This document shows positions 45,406 through 56,795 of a DNA stretch of 64,000 bases, piece after piece. Position 1 is the first letter of the stretch; every line of letters starts with the position of its first letter. Source of the DNA: Neurospora tetrasperma FGSC 2508 (taxonomy: Eukaryota > Ascomycota > Sordariomycetes > Sordariales > Sordariaceae); NCBI RefSeq assembly GCF_000213175.1, contig NW_009799099.1:1439560-1503559 (forward strand). Reading direction: 5' to 3'. The notes under the pieces are model-generated. The model saw nothing but the letters and a program-made list of their open reading frames with translations. It was not told the origin of the DNA and did no database searches. Position numbers and translations under genes: made by a program.

Positions 45406-48400
45406 TTAGCAGATCATCCTCTCCAAGATGACCTTATACTCCTTCCTCTTCTTGGGCTCTCTGGTCAACGACTGACTGGCCTTTCCAATCAAGCGCGCAA
45501 GCCGTTGGAACATGACGTGCTCGCCAACCCAAGCCAGAACGAAATACATGATGCCCAGGGTAAATATGAACATCTTGAAGTCCCAGCTGATGGGAGTAAG
45601 GTCCATCAGACTCACCAGCCCGGCAGCCGGACCGAGGATCATGTATTCCGTGAACGCAAGAGTGGCAGCAATCGCAGCAACGAAGGGCCCTATGAACAAA
45701 AGTTAGCGTATGTGATTAGGTAAGTGACAGTCAAAACTTGAATGGGGGAAACGTACAGTTGTTCCAGGGAGGTTGCCTGAAGGGCCTGCCCGCATTGAGA
45801 ACCACCCCTGCGAGTATATACTCAAAGCAGGACGTCAAAAAGAGAGCGGTATTTTCAGAATTCCGAATGTTGACCTTCTCGTGTTCTACCTTGGGTGGGA
45901 TGAACCAGGGTTGCTCGCGTACCGCGATGAACGCCATAGTTTGGATGAAGATGCAGATAAACATTTGTCCAAGAAGTGGCACCAACACCTTGCGAGAGAC
46001 CAGGTCGGCCGTCGGTCTCTTACGACAGAGCTCTGGGAATGGGCCGGCCCAGCTCATAAAGACGGCGATCGGTAGAATGAGGGCCAAGTCAATGAATAAG
46101 AACTGAAAATCGCCCAGATTCGATGCTGACGCGTACAGGAAGCTGACTGACGTGAACTGGATGGCTGAGTACAAGCTCATGTACTTGAAGCAACTAAAGC
46201 TGGTGACAAGCGCGGCTCGGCCTTCGCGAATCACCTCTGGGACGCAGCGGATGTCGAACACTCTGGATGTGAAAGGAGCGGCCACCGATGCCTCAGCCTC
46301 GGAAAGTGAGATACCGACATCGGCGGCCTTCAAAGCGCCGCAGTCGTTGGCGCCGTCGCCACAGAAGCCACAGCAGTAATCTATGCTCTGCAATTTTTCA
46401 ACAAGCTCATGCTTCTCGTCAGGAGACATGCGGGCAAATACCTTGCCAGTGACGAGCATTCTCCGCATAACTTCTGGAGGCGCATAGTCAATCACCCATC
46501 GGAATACATCGCCGCTGACAGCCAAAGAATAGTTCCGTAGGTTAGAAATGTCGTATGGAAGAGAGATGTCTCCCTCTGGCGGTGGTGGTAAGGGGAGCAA
46601 GGTGCGGTCGTCCAGCTGGTAAATCGGATTGTCGATGCTCTCCCATTGTAACTTGGCGTTAGGATCTCTTGAATGACCGGCGACAAAGCGACCAACGAAG
46701 CAGTGAGCTGTTTTGTTAATCAGACTGCACTCCCGCGCAACGCTGATCGCAGTAAGAATGTTATCTCCAGTCACCATGACCGATCCGATATTCGACTCGG
46801 CGAGCTCTTTCAAAACCGGGGCCGTTGCAGGCTTCAACTTGTTCTCGAAGATGATAAATCCGACGAAATCCAGATCTGATTCGACGTTATGCCGCGTCAT
46901 TTTCTGAGCTTTTACCCAGCTGAGTTTGGGAATGTGCTTGGTAGCGCAGCCGATGACTCTGTATCCCTTGTGCGTATAATAGTTGAGTTGATCATCGTAG
47001 TCCGCGGGAACTAAAAATTCAACACGCGTTAGTAACTCTCAGGGCCGATCATTCAAGACTTGACCTACATGATTCCGGCTTGCAAATGTCTCGCATGCAC
47101 TCTGGCGCGCCTTTAACGAAGATGTCTCCGCTCTTCTGGCCAAAGGTCTTAACTATAACACTTGCTCTTCGGAGCTGAGACACAAACTCGAAAGACTTAA
47201 GAACACCCAGCTCGAATGGTGCACGCCCGTTTTGCGCAGCATCTTGCCGGTCGGCATCAGTGTAGCCCTTGTCCACGGTTGGGGGCCTGGCGATGGATGG
47301 CTGCAACGTTCCTTGCTCTTCCCCATCCGTAGCGCCTCCTCCCTCGTGTCCTTCTTCGAATGACCATCTTGTGAACTCGAACATCTTGAGATCCAGGGGA
47401 TCACCAACAAGCTCATCATCTATTGACCGGAGAGAGTGGCACGTTGCCATCGTGTACAGTGCCGCCTTCAGCGTATCGCTCGAATCTCTGATTCCGGTGC
47501 CGTGATCTTGACGAGGCACAAGATCGTCTGGGTTGTCAAGGATGTCGCTAAACCGATTGTTGGTTCGATCAACCACCCGAACCCCGAGAACATCAAGGCC
47601 TTCCTCAGTCAGAGTTCCTGTCTTGTCAAAACACATAATGTCTAGTTTTCCACCGACATTGACCCGTTGTGGGCTAATACAGAAGATCTTCTTTGACTTA
47701 AGACGGCCGAGTGCGAAGTTTGTACCAATGGTGAGTGTTGCAGGCAACGCAGGAGGGACCACGATAGTGATCAGATCCAAGGCCCGAACAATGATGAGAT
47801 GCCATGACAGGTTGAGCCGTATAAAGTTGATGAACGAGGCTGCAAACCCAACCATTGCAACGCATGCCATGACAGAGATATACCGGAACGAATCGCGGTA
47901 AAACTTGAAGCCCGACGGCTTAGGGAAAAGCATGGACCGAACCAAAGCTCCTTTGGTGGTGTTAAATCCCGTTCTGACAACAAGAGCGAGGGCAACAGCC
48001 TCCTCATTGTGGTCATCTTGAGGCCTGCGAGCACGGATGATCTTTGTCCCGCAAAACAAGAAGTGTTTCGCCACTTCTGGAAGCACGGTAGAGGCACCAA
48101 GGTCCAAATTCCGGAGCGACTGATCGGTTGCCGGGGTCTTGGAGACTGGCACAGATTCACCGGTGAGCATGCTCTCGTTAACGATGCAGTCGCCGCCAAG
48201 TAGAAGACTGTCCGCAGGAAACTGGCCGAGACTCGGATCGCTGACCTCGTAAATGTCACCAGGTACAAGGTCACTGGAAGAGACGTGGCGCCCTATACAT
48301 GTTAGCAGCTTGCAAAACCACTCGGAAAGGGTGTAGTCTCGAACTTACAAAAGCCATTCCTGAGCACCCTGACGTCGCATACGAACCGGGAAATTTCCCG

Positions 48401-49748
48401 TAGCCTCTTCATTGTCGATTTGGTTTCAATAAGAGTAGCTACAATGCTGCCAACTGACATGACGAAAATAGCAACGGCGTAATAGTAGTACTCATCAACT
48501 GACCATAATATCAAACTGGCAATCTGGAACACATAGAAGGGGTGGAAGACCTTGGAGTCATAATGTCAGCTCGTATGCGCCGCAACGACATGAAGAGGAA
48601 CGCCTTACCTCGTCGGCCAAGAGGCGGAAAGTAGATTTTTCCTCAATGTCAATTAGATTCCCCCCAAAGACGGCATCTCGATGGCTCTTCTCGTCGCTGT
48701 CGATACCAGAGCGAATTGTTTGGACGTCTGTCCAGAGCGGATCCTTCCAGCCATTGCAAAGAATGAACTTATCCTTGAACGGGTGGTAGAAAAAGCGCAC
48801 ATAGCGGTAGTTGAGCATGCGGAGGTCCTGAAGGATTGGGTCATAGTCTTCATCCATTGAATAGTTGGCCAGTTTACCCGGGGTTCCGAAGACAGTCGAA
48901 AGGACACGTCCATAGGGCTTTGAGTCAACGTTAAGGATGGCCATCTCGTTCCATGAGTTTTCAATAACCACCCACTGACAGTCCCGTAATGAAGATGGTC
49001 GTCCGACCAGCTTGACGTGCCATCTGGGTACCCATCGAAACAAAAGCCAGCCCAGTCCAAAGGTTGATAAACATATGAGGATGTACACAGCCAGGCCGAG
49101 AGTGCTCGTGCGGAATCCAGCAATGGCGATATAGAGATCTTCGTTCACCATGTATACTTTTTGGCTGGTACGGTTTCCTCCATGCCCGCTGCTTGCTGAT
49201 AAACCGCTGTCTCTGCGCAGAATCCTGCTATGTCCAGATCTCCTTGACTGAGTTGAGGACCGTCTGTTGAGCATGTAATCGTCGTCTGGAGCTTGGCGCT
49301 CCAAGTCTGATGAACCCATCTCTGATGCGCCAACGTCGCCTTCATAGTCATCTTCAAACGGTAGTTCGTCAAGGTCTTCGACCGATGCGACCTCGCCTGT
49401 CTCGAAATGTTCGTCGATGTCTTCTTGGTAGAAGGAGAAGCTAGTGGTGGAATCGGCGCGAGCTCGGCGGTGGTTGAATGCGGACACGCTGGTTGGGAGC
49501 GACTCTGCCATAGGACCAGAGTAGAGCTGTTGCCGCAAATGTCAGATACAACACAAACTGCACCACAAACGCGGGGGGAGAATGCGTACCTCGTCGTGTG
49601 CCATCTCGACATCCTCAAAGATGCTCGCATTGCTCTGGTTCGAGCCCAAGGTGTAGAGGCCTGGACGGTGATCGTGACTGGCGCGCCGGCGGTCAAAAGA
49701 CTGCGATGACCGCCAGCTAGCGTGGTGGGCATCATCGCCGCCGTTCAT
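45406..49748 (-). CDS. P5B-type ATPase (YPK9/ATP13A-like)
   Basis: P-type ATPase of endolysosomal/vacuolar membranes; the family exports polyamines or handles heavy metals. Six exons: 49748-49590, 49526-48609, 48550-48349, 48292-47069, 47010-45757 and 45689-45406; phases close, 1,346 residues. It has an acidic Ser-rich cytosolic N-terminus, then P5-type N-terminal membrane segments (from [20 protein letters not shown]). Further motifs are [18 protein letters not shown], the P5B signature [16 protein letters not shown] in M4, DKTGTLTE with phospho-Asp649, [20 protein letters not shown] and [11 protein letters not shown]. Six C-terminal membrane segments end with WVGEHVMF. The start was set at ATG 49748; the frame stays open a little further upstream (to 49826), so an alternative start or a leader exon is possible. 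It is divergent from NAP1. Confidence 0.95.
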
Positions 49749-52120
49749 GTTGGCGCTGTCCGTCGGTGTTGTTCCGAAGTTAACCCTATGTATGAGTTCA
49801 AACAATTTTTGATAAGTAACTGGCACGCATCGATATGGATATGCAATTGGGGAATGTCCAAGTAAGAATATGAGATTCTTGCCGCGACCCAGTCAGTCGT
49901 CCGAACTTGTAAGCGCAGATCTGTTTGGGAAGGTGATACCGATAAGAACATGACGTCGGTTTGTTTCGCTTAATACGAAGCCTCGCATATTGCATACTAT
50001 ACGTTTCGATTGATACACAATGTTGCTGGAACGGACTTGATCTAGCCGTTTCAGACTTTCAGACATTTTTACGCCAAAGCCGGCACTCTTTACACCTCCC
50101 TCACGATCAACCAACAATGTTGGCTTGCCGAAGACAAACCCTTTCCGTGGATTATCGAGGGAAGAAGCAACCAAATACCAATAACATGTGAAATCCTAAG
50201 GGATAGTCTCCCATAACGGCATCCTTTGCTTGACCACACGGTTACACAAAACAAGACATCAAGGTTCACACTAGATGTGGAAGCGAAGGACAACTATGTA
50301 GTAGTGCTTCTTGCGATCGCATGGATAACTTCCACGATACTTCCCTTACCATCTTTAACATTCAGGTGAGTGGATCAGGCTTTCCGCACGATGACTGGAG
50401 ATGGGAAGGATGGGCTTCAGCTAGAATACTCTTGTCTGACTTCTTCGCATTTGTTGACCTGGACGCCGGAGTCACGGAGAAGGATCGGGGCCAGACCGTC
50501 CCAACGGGCAGCCAGCAAGTGGGGCAGTCATACCTAGGCATGGGATTTTTCTTTCAACACTGCCCGCCAATCGACTGCCAAGCATGTCCGCTAACGCTTG
50601 CCTACCTACTTACATACCTCTAGCCAGAAAGGTCGATGGCGGAGATGGGGGTCGCTACTTATCCACGATTTTCACGATAAGCACAGTGCAACAAGGGTCG
50701 TTCTGGCCCAAACCTTGTCGGCTTCAGTTCGCGATGGAGATTCGTGGGCATCGCGATGATCACTTGGCAGATGCCGCGAAACGGTCTCACTACACTACAA
50801 CGTGAGAGAACGTGCTACATACTACCTACGTGCCCGTACGTGGTGTGCTGGGGTCACTGCAGCATCTCACCTGGACTTGGACGCCCACGACGGTCTACGG
50901 CCATGATGGTTCAGATCGGTCCGATGATAGTCGCTGAACCCAGCGTCGACTCATAAGTCATAAGCAGAAAAGTGTGCGTCAAGTTGCCTCTGCTGATGAG
51001 GTTTTGACTTGGTGAGGACAGAGTGAATCAGCAGAATTTTCAAGTTTGCCTTCCAAAACTTGGCTCTGGAGGCCTGATTGAGTTGAGAGTCTCTACACGT
51101 TAGAAGTAGATCACCGCAGCCCGACGCCGGTGAGAAGGCGAGATGTAAACACCCGTCCAATATTAACAGCACGCAGTTCAGACGAAAAGCAACTTCTAAA
51201 CTATCTTGCACTTATGAGGTACCTTGTAACTAGTGTCTATGAAGCCGGCATGTCACCAATATCATTTACCCTACATCATGTCTCTGGCCGGGATCCCTGG
51301 AGAGAACGCTAGCACGCAAGACACGCCAGCCAAATGCTGAAGCATGTGGTGCCAGGAAGCGACGCGCGACAACCTGGAAATACACTACCTGAATGCCATG
51401 TACATGAACGGGCTTTGTACGATAAGAACAACAATGGCATGTTTAGGTTCATCTGGCTAGACGTAGCGAGGTAGGTACCTGAGGGGATTTTCAGTTCAGA
51501 CGAGCAGACCGGGCATGCAATGGCCGAGTGTAGAGTCAAACAAGTGACAGGAGGAGCTTGACCCTAAAAAGACGTGACCCGTGACAATGGGCACCTTGCC
51601 TTTGCTGGAATAGAACTGAATTGAAGGTTAAATACCTCTAGGTGGTGTAGGGCAAGCGACAAGACTCATGGGCAGCAAATGGAAGTAGCGGACTGGGGCT
51701 GGGTGGTCGCCGGCGCAGTGCAGGCATCATGGAGTGGTCCAACGGGGCGCCTCCCGCTGCAGTGCCCTCGACCCGAGTGTCCTGCCCGCACTGGCCAGTG
51801 CCCCGCAAATTTTCATAGCAACCCCATTGATAGCTTTTCTCCCCTCCCGGTCCCCTCCAGACCCGACCCTCGCTCAACATTTCTTGCACTGCTGCACAAC
51901 AAGCCTGGACCGACCGGCAACCACAGAACTTTTTGCCTTTCCCACCAGCACCGGGGCCCCTTCATCAATCTCAACACCCGACCGCCTCTTCAATCCAAAT
52001 TTGCCCTTCCTTCTCCCATTTCTCCCTCCGACATCCACTGTACGTCGGTCGCAGGGTTCTACCACCGCTTCCTTCTCTGTATCCCAACTCATTTCCTTCT
52101 CTTGACCAGAACCAGACACA
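49749..52120. other. 2.4 kb divergent spacer P5 ATPase / NAP1
   Basis: It holds both promoters. Open frames (for example 50321-50623 and 51679-52105) lack domains; the latter coincides with the pyrimidine-rich NAP1 leader. No repeats or RNA genes were recognised. Confidence 0.5.
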
Positions 52121-53618
52121 ATGGCCGAGCCCATCAGAAACAAGCGGGCTGATCCCCCCATCGCTCCGTGAGTTTTCATCCCCAGACTTGATGGGATGCC
52201 CATCCCGAGTATCGCGTACCGTTACTGACCAGTCTTCGCTTCAGCACCCCCCAGAACACTCCTCTTAACACTGCCCCCATCTCGTCGCACGCTCAGCAGC
52301 CCGGTGTTGCCAGCATCAAGGAGGGTGAGTGAAAGATTTTTGCTGCTGCCGAGACTTTGGTAGTTCTCTGGGCTTGTCGCTAAACTTACTGTTCGTTGCA
52401 GAGGACCTTGACCGTGCCGCCGCCGCTTCCATCTTCGCCAAGGACCCCAGACTTGTGTCCCTTATCCAGGGCCGTCTCGGCTCTCTTGTCGGTCGTTCGT
52501 CCGGCTACATTGAGTCTCTCCCTACCGATGTCAAGCGTCGTGTCGCTGGCCTGAAGGGCATTCAGAAGGAGCACTCCAAGCTCGAGGCCGAGTTCCAGGA
52601 GGAGGTCCTTCAGCTCGAGAAGAAGTACTTTGCCAAGTTCACTCCTCTTTACCAGCAGCGTGCCGCCATTGTCAACGGCCAGACTGAGCCCACTGAGGAC
52701 CAGGTCCAGGCCGGTGAGGAGGATGAGGAGGATGATGAGGAGACCGAGGCCGCCCCCAAGGAGGAGAAGGCTACCGAGTCTGCCGAGAAGGTTTCTGGTA
52801 TCCCCGAGTTCTGGCTCTCTGCCATGAAGAACCAGATCTCCCTCGCCGAGATGATCACCGACCGCGACGAGGAGGCCCTCAAGTCCCTCACCGATATCCG
52901 CATGGAGTATCTCGACAAGCCCGGATTCCGCCTCATCTTCGAGTTCGCTGAGAACGAGTACTTCACCAACAAGACTATCACCAAGACCTACTACTACCAG
53001 AACGAGAGCGGCTATGGTGGCGACTTTATCTACGATCACGCCGAGGGTGACAAGATCAACTGGAAGGAGGACAAGGATCTTACTGTCCGCGTTGAGCAGA
53101 AGAAGCAACGCAACAAGAGTGAGTTGCAGTTCCAGCTTGTGAATTTTCTCAAACTTGCTCACTAACAAATTGCACAGCCACCAAGCAGACCCGCATTGTC
53201 AAGAAGACCGTTCCTACCGAGTCTTTCTTCAACTTCTTCTCCCCCCCTAAGGCCCCCACTGATGACGATGAGTCCACCACCTCGGATATTGAGGAGCGTC
53301 TTGAGCTCGACTACCAGCTCGGTGAGGATATCAAGGAGAAGCTTATTCCCCGCGCCATCGACTGGTTCACTGGCGAGGCCCTCGCCTTTGAGGAGCTCGA
53401 CGAGGAGGACTTCGAGGACGCCGAGTTCGATGATGAGGATGATGAAGATGATGAAGATGCCAGCGAGGACCAGGATGACGAGGATGAGAGCGATGAAGAC
53501 GATGTAAGACTTTCTGAATTTCCCCAACACATGCTATGCTTTTCAGGTATGCTGACAAATTTCACAGGAGGACGGCAGCAAGCCCAAGCAGGAGGCTGCT
53601 GAGTGCAAGCAGAGCTAA
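52121..53618 (+). CDS. Nucleosome assembly protein NAP1
   Basis: Histone H2A-H2B/H3-H4 chaperone that shuttles histones and assembles nucleosomes; yeast Nap1 also binds mitotic cyclin and septin-associated kinase partners. Five exons: 52121-52167, 52245-52324, 52402-53118, 53178-53503 and 53568-53618; phases close, 406 residues. It has a long dimerisation helix ([20 protein letters not shown]), an acidic insert ([13 protein letters not shown]), the core [12 protein letters not shown] and [20 protein letters not shown], the [12 protein letters not shown] segment, and an acidic tail of Asp/Glu. The protein ends AECKQS, a CaaX-like terminus shared with animal NAP1L1/L4, suggesting possible prenylation. 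Codon use is strongly biased, as expected for an abundant protein. Confidence 0.97.
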
Positions 53619-55333
53619 ATGCTGATCGCTGAACGAACACGAAAATGATACCACTATACCACGCAGGCAAGGGGCAGAACGCCCAATGACATTTGGCGTC
53701 TGAGTTCCAAACTATTGAGGGTCATGTATGACCGTACCGGGGTGGCCGTGGGCTCAGGAAGAACAGGAGTTTGCGGATGGCCGGAGCTTGTGGTGGATTG
53801 ATAACCATTCTACGGAATTTGAATTGGTCACATGAGGAGTTGGCTTCAGCACCTGCCTTGACGCTGTGGTTGTCTCTCATAATTCTTAGCAGGATAGTTC
53901 GTCCTGACCCCTGAAGCAGTGGCATGTCAGAGCGCAAGGATGGGAGCAGATATGCGAACTAAGCCGGAACAAGGGTCGATTTGTGCGTAAAGGGATGATA
54001 TTATACGGGACAAAAGTAGTGATTCTACGAGGATTTAGGTGTTGATTTCATAGTACAGCATTGCAGGTGTTTCTACATCACAAACCGTCATCCATCAGCG
54101 TGACTCGATGTAGATTGTCTATGACTGTCAAGTTTAATAGGCCACGACACCAGAGGGCGGATGACTTCTCCAGGGGAGTTCTCAGATGGATGTAAATCGT
54201 CATAACCCTTGTTAGCCTCGCGTGATGTAGATAGAGTAAACCTCAACGGACGAAAGAGTAGCCGAGCTGAGGCAGTGCGTGCTTGTAAGGCCTGAAGGAC
54301 GGGAGCTGGGCTTCCGGAAATTTAGTAGGCGATGTCTTTACTGACACGCAAGCTTGGCGGCTCCCGGTCGAGTTTGAAGGTAGTAAGTACCTCGAGGCTT
54401 GGAAGTAAACTAATAATGGTACCCAGGAACTTGTTACACTATTCAGTGCTTGGGACACGAGGAGAAATAAGAGACCATCTGCGCTGAATCGAGTAAGAGC
54501 TGTTTATATGAAAACAAACTGACTCGGACAATGGAAGTCAAGGGGACAACAAAGCCATGCCAGGTCGCTGTGGCAGTTTCCTCTACATTGTGCGGGCAGT
54601 CAGCTCGATTCTTGCGAGTCCTTCTTCTCCTGAGGTGGAAAAAAAGAGGAGCCCGGGCAAGAAGACGGGAGGTACGGATAGCATGGGAAGAACACCCACC
54701 ACATCTCATATTTCCATTTTTACCTCTACGTAACTAGAGGTACCATCGTCAAAACAATACAGCCCGATTCTTTGTTCAGAGGGCTGTCACAGTGAGCAAC
54801 CGACCAACATGCACTATCAACTGAGTGTTGCCTTCACAGCAGATCTCTTATTCATTCTACGATTCCAGTGGCGTAATTCGTCATCGTCAAGATTTTCTTT
54901 TGGTTGCCTGAGCTACCCACCGGATCCAGCCAGTAGGTGAGTGTTGTTTTGGGTTCCTATGTTGTTATGAGTCAAAGGCGACCCGCCGCCCGCGTTTTAT
55001 GTACAGCGCTGTAACAGCCCCCTCCAAACCCGCGCAAACCCCACCACCTGGCAAGGATCGCACACAGTAGAGGCACCTTGGGGTACACAATGGTCCGGTA
55101 ACAGGAGTCCACCTGGCTGTCCACACCTCTCTCCATCGAAACAGAAACGGCCCGGTGGCTGTTCGCTTTGCCCTTGCCGATTGACGGAGCCCAGAGATTC
55201 AGGAAAGACTTTAGCTTCGACTCATAACTTAAAGAGTCCCTGGTTGCCGCGTTTCTGCCAACTACACGCCATTCTTTTTTTTTGATTTATTTTCTCTGAC
55301 CATCCCGACCTTGCTCCTCTTCCACTTTTCACC
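53619..55333. other. 1.7 kb spacer NAP1 / phosphoglycerate dehydrogenase
   Basis: It contains the NAP1 3' region and the PGDH promoter, with a TGAGTCA site at 54968-54974 and a pyrimidine-rich leader at 55260-55330. No gene is supported. Confidence 0.5.
54968..54974. promoter_or_regulatory. TGAGTCA bZIP site upstream of phosphoglycerate dehydrogenase
   Basis: A perfect Gcn4/CPC1-type site 360 bp before the PGDH start, matching the one 331 bp before the phosphoserine aminotransferase start. A near-match (CGACTCA) occurs at about 55218-55224. Function is inferred. Confidence 0.45.
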
Positions 55334-56795
55334 ATGACAGTTCCCAGAGAAATTGCCCAGTCCACCGGTGACAAGACCGCCGCCCAGTTCAGCGTCTCTC
55401 CTTCAACCTTCCAGTCCCCCATCTCCAGTTCCAGCTTCATGGCGTCCGCACTCGCCCACCGCTCTGCGCCCAAGCAGCTCAAGCCCTTCAACACTGAGGA
55501 CGTCAAGATTCTGCTCCTCGAAAATGTAAACCAGACCGGCCAGGACATCCTCAAGGCCCAGGGCTACCAGGTTGAGTTCCTCAAGACCTCCCTGCCCGAG
55601 GACCAGCTCATTGAGAAGATCAAGTAAGACTCTCTACGAAGCCGTGATCAACAGAAGCACACCTGACTAACGTGCTCCTCAAAGGGATGTTCACGTCATT
55701 GGCATCCGCTCCAAGACCAAGCTGACTGCCAACGTTCTTCGGGAAGCCAAGAACTTGCTCGTCATCGGCTGCTTCTGCATTGGTACCAATCAGGTTGATC
55801 TGGACTATGCTGCTCAGCATGGTATTGCTGTTTTCAACTCGCCTTTTGCCAATTCGCGCAGTGTCGCCGAGTTGGTGATTGCCGAGATTATCACCCTCGC
55901 CCGCCAGCTGGGCGACCGCTCCAACGAGATGCACCGCGGCACCTGGAACAAGGTGAGCGCCAAGTGCTGGGAGATCCGTGGCAAGACCCTTGGTATTGTT
56001 GGTTACGGCCACATTGGCTCGCAGCTGTCCGTTCTGGCGGAGGCCATGGGTATGACTGTCATCTACTATGACGTCGTTACCCTAATGGCCATCGGCACGG
56101 CTCGCCAGGTGCCTACTCTCGAGGATCTTTTGGCGGAGGCTGACTTTGTCACCCTCCACGTCCCTGAGACGCCCGAGACCAAGAACATGATCTCCAACGA
56201 CCAGTTCGAGAAGATGAAGACCGGCTCCTACCTCATCAACGCCAGCCGTGGTACCGTTGTCGATATCCCTGCGTTGATCAAGGCCATGCGCAGCGGCAAG
56301 ATTGCCGGTGCCGCTCTAGACGTTTTCCCCAACGAGCCGGCTGCTAACGGCGACTACTTCACCAACGATCTCAACCAGTGGGGCGAAGATCTGCGTGGGC
56401 TCAACAACATCATCCTCACCCCCCATATTGGTGGCAGTACTGAGGAGGCTCAGCGCGCCATTGGTGTAGAGGTCGCCGATGCCCTCGTGCGCTACATCAA
56501 CCAGGGTGTCACCACTGGCAGTGTCAACGTGCCCGAGGTTACCATGCGCTCTTTGACGCTGGATGAGCCCAACCACGCTCGCGTCATCTACATTCATCGC
56601 AACGTGCCTGGTGTACTGCGCAAGGTCAACGAGATTCTCGCCGAACACAACGTCGACAAGCAGATTTCGGATTCCAAGGGCGATATTGCGTATCTCATGG
56701 CTGACGTTAGTGACGTCAAGCAAGACGATATCAAGAACATTCGCGACAGCCTGGATTCCCTCAGCTCGCGCATCCTCACTCGCATCCTTTACTAA
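55334..56795 (+). CDS. D-3-phosphoglycerate dehydrogenase
   Basis: First committed step of serine synthesis: 3-phosphoglycerate plus NAD gives 3-phosphohydroxypyruvate. Exons 55334-55623 and 55685-56795 (61-nt intron), 466 residues, matching fungal Ser3/Ser33. The N-terminal tail is Ser-rich. The substrate domain has LLLENVNQTG and GCFCIGTNQVDLD; the Rossmann domain has GIVGYGHIGSQL with Asp after VIYYD for NAD specificity. Catalytic residues lie in SRGTVVDI (Arg), the Asp-Phe-Pro-Asn-Glu-Pro segment (Glu) and LTPHIGGSTEEAQ (His). A C-terminal ACT domain (about 390-466) with NVPGVLRKVNEILAEHNV suggests feedback control by serine. Codon bias is strong. It is co-oriented with NAP1 and myosin V. 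Confidence 0.97.

Noticed and set aside
52386-53168. 260-codon minus frame opposite NAP1
   Set aside because: Leu/Val-rich antisense shadow of strongly biased NAP1 codons; the + strand is clearly NAP1.
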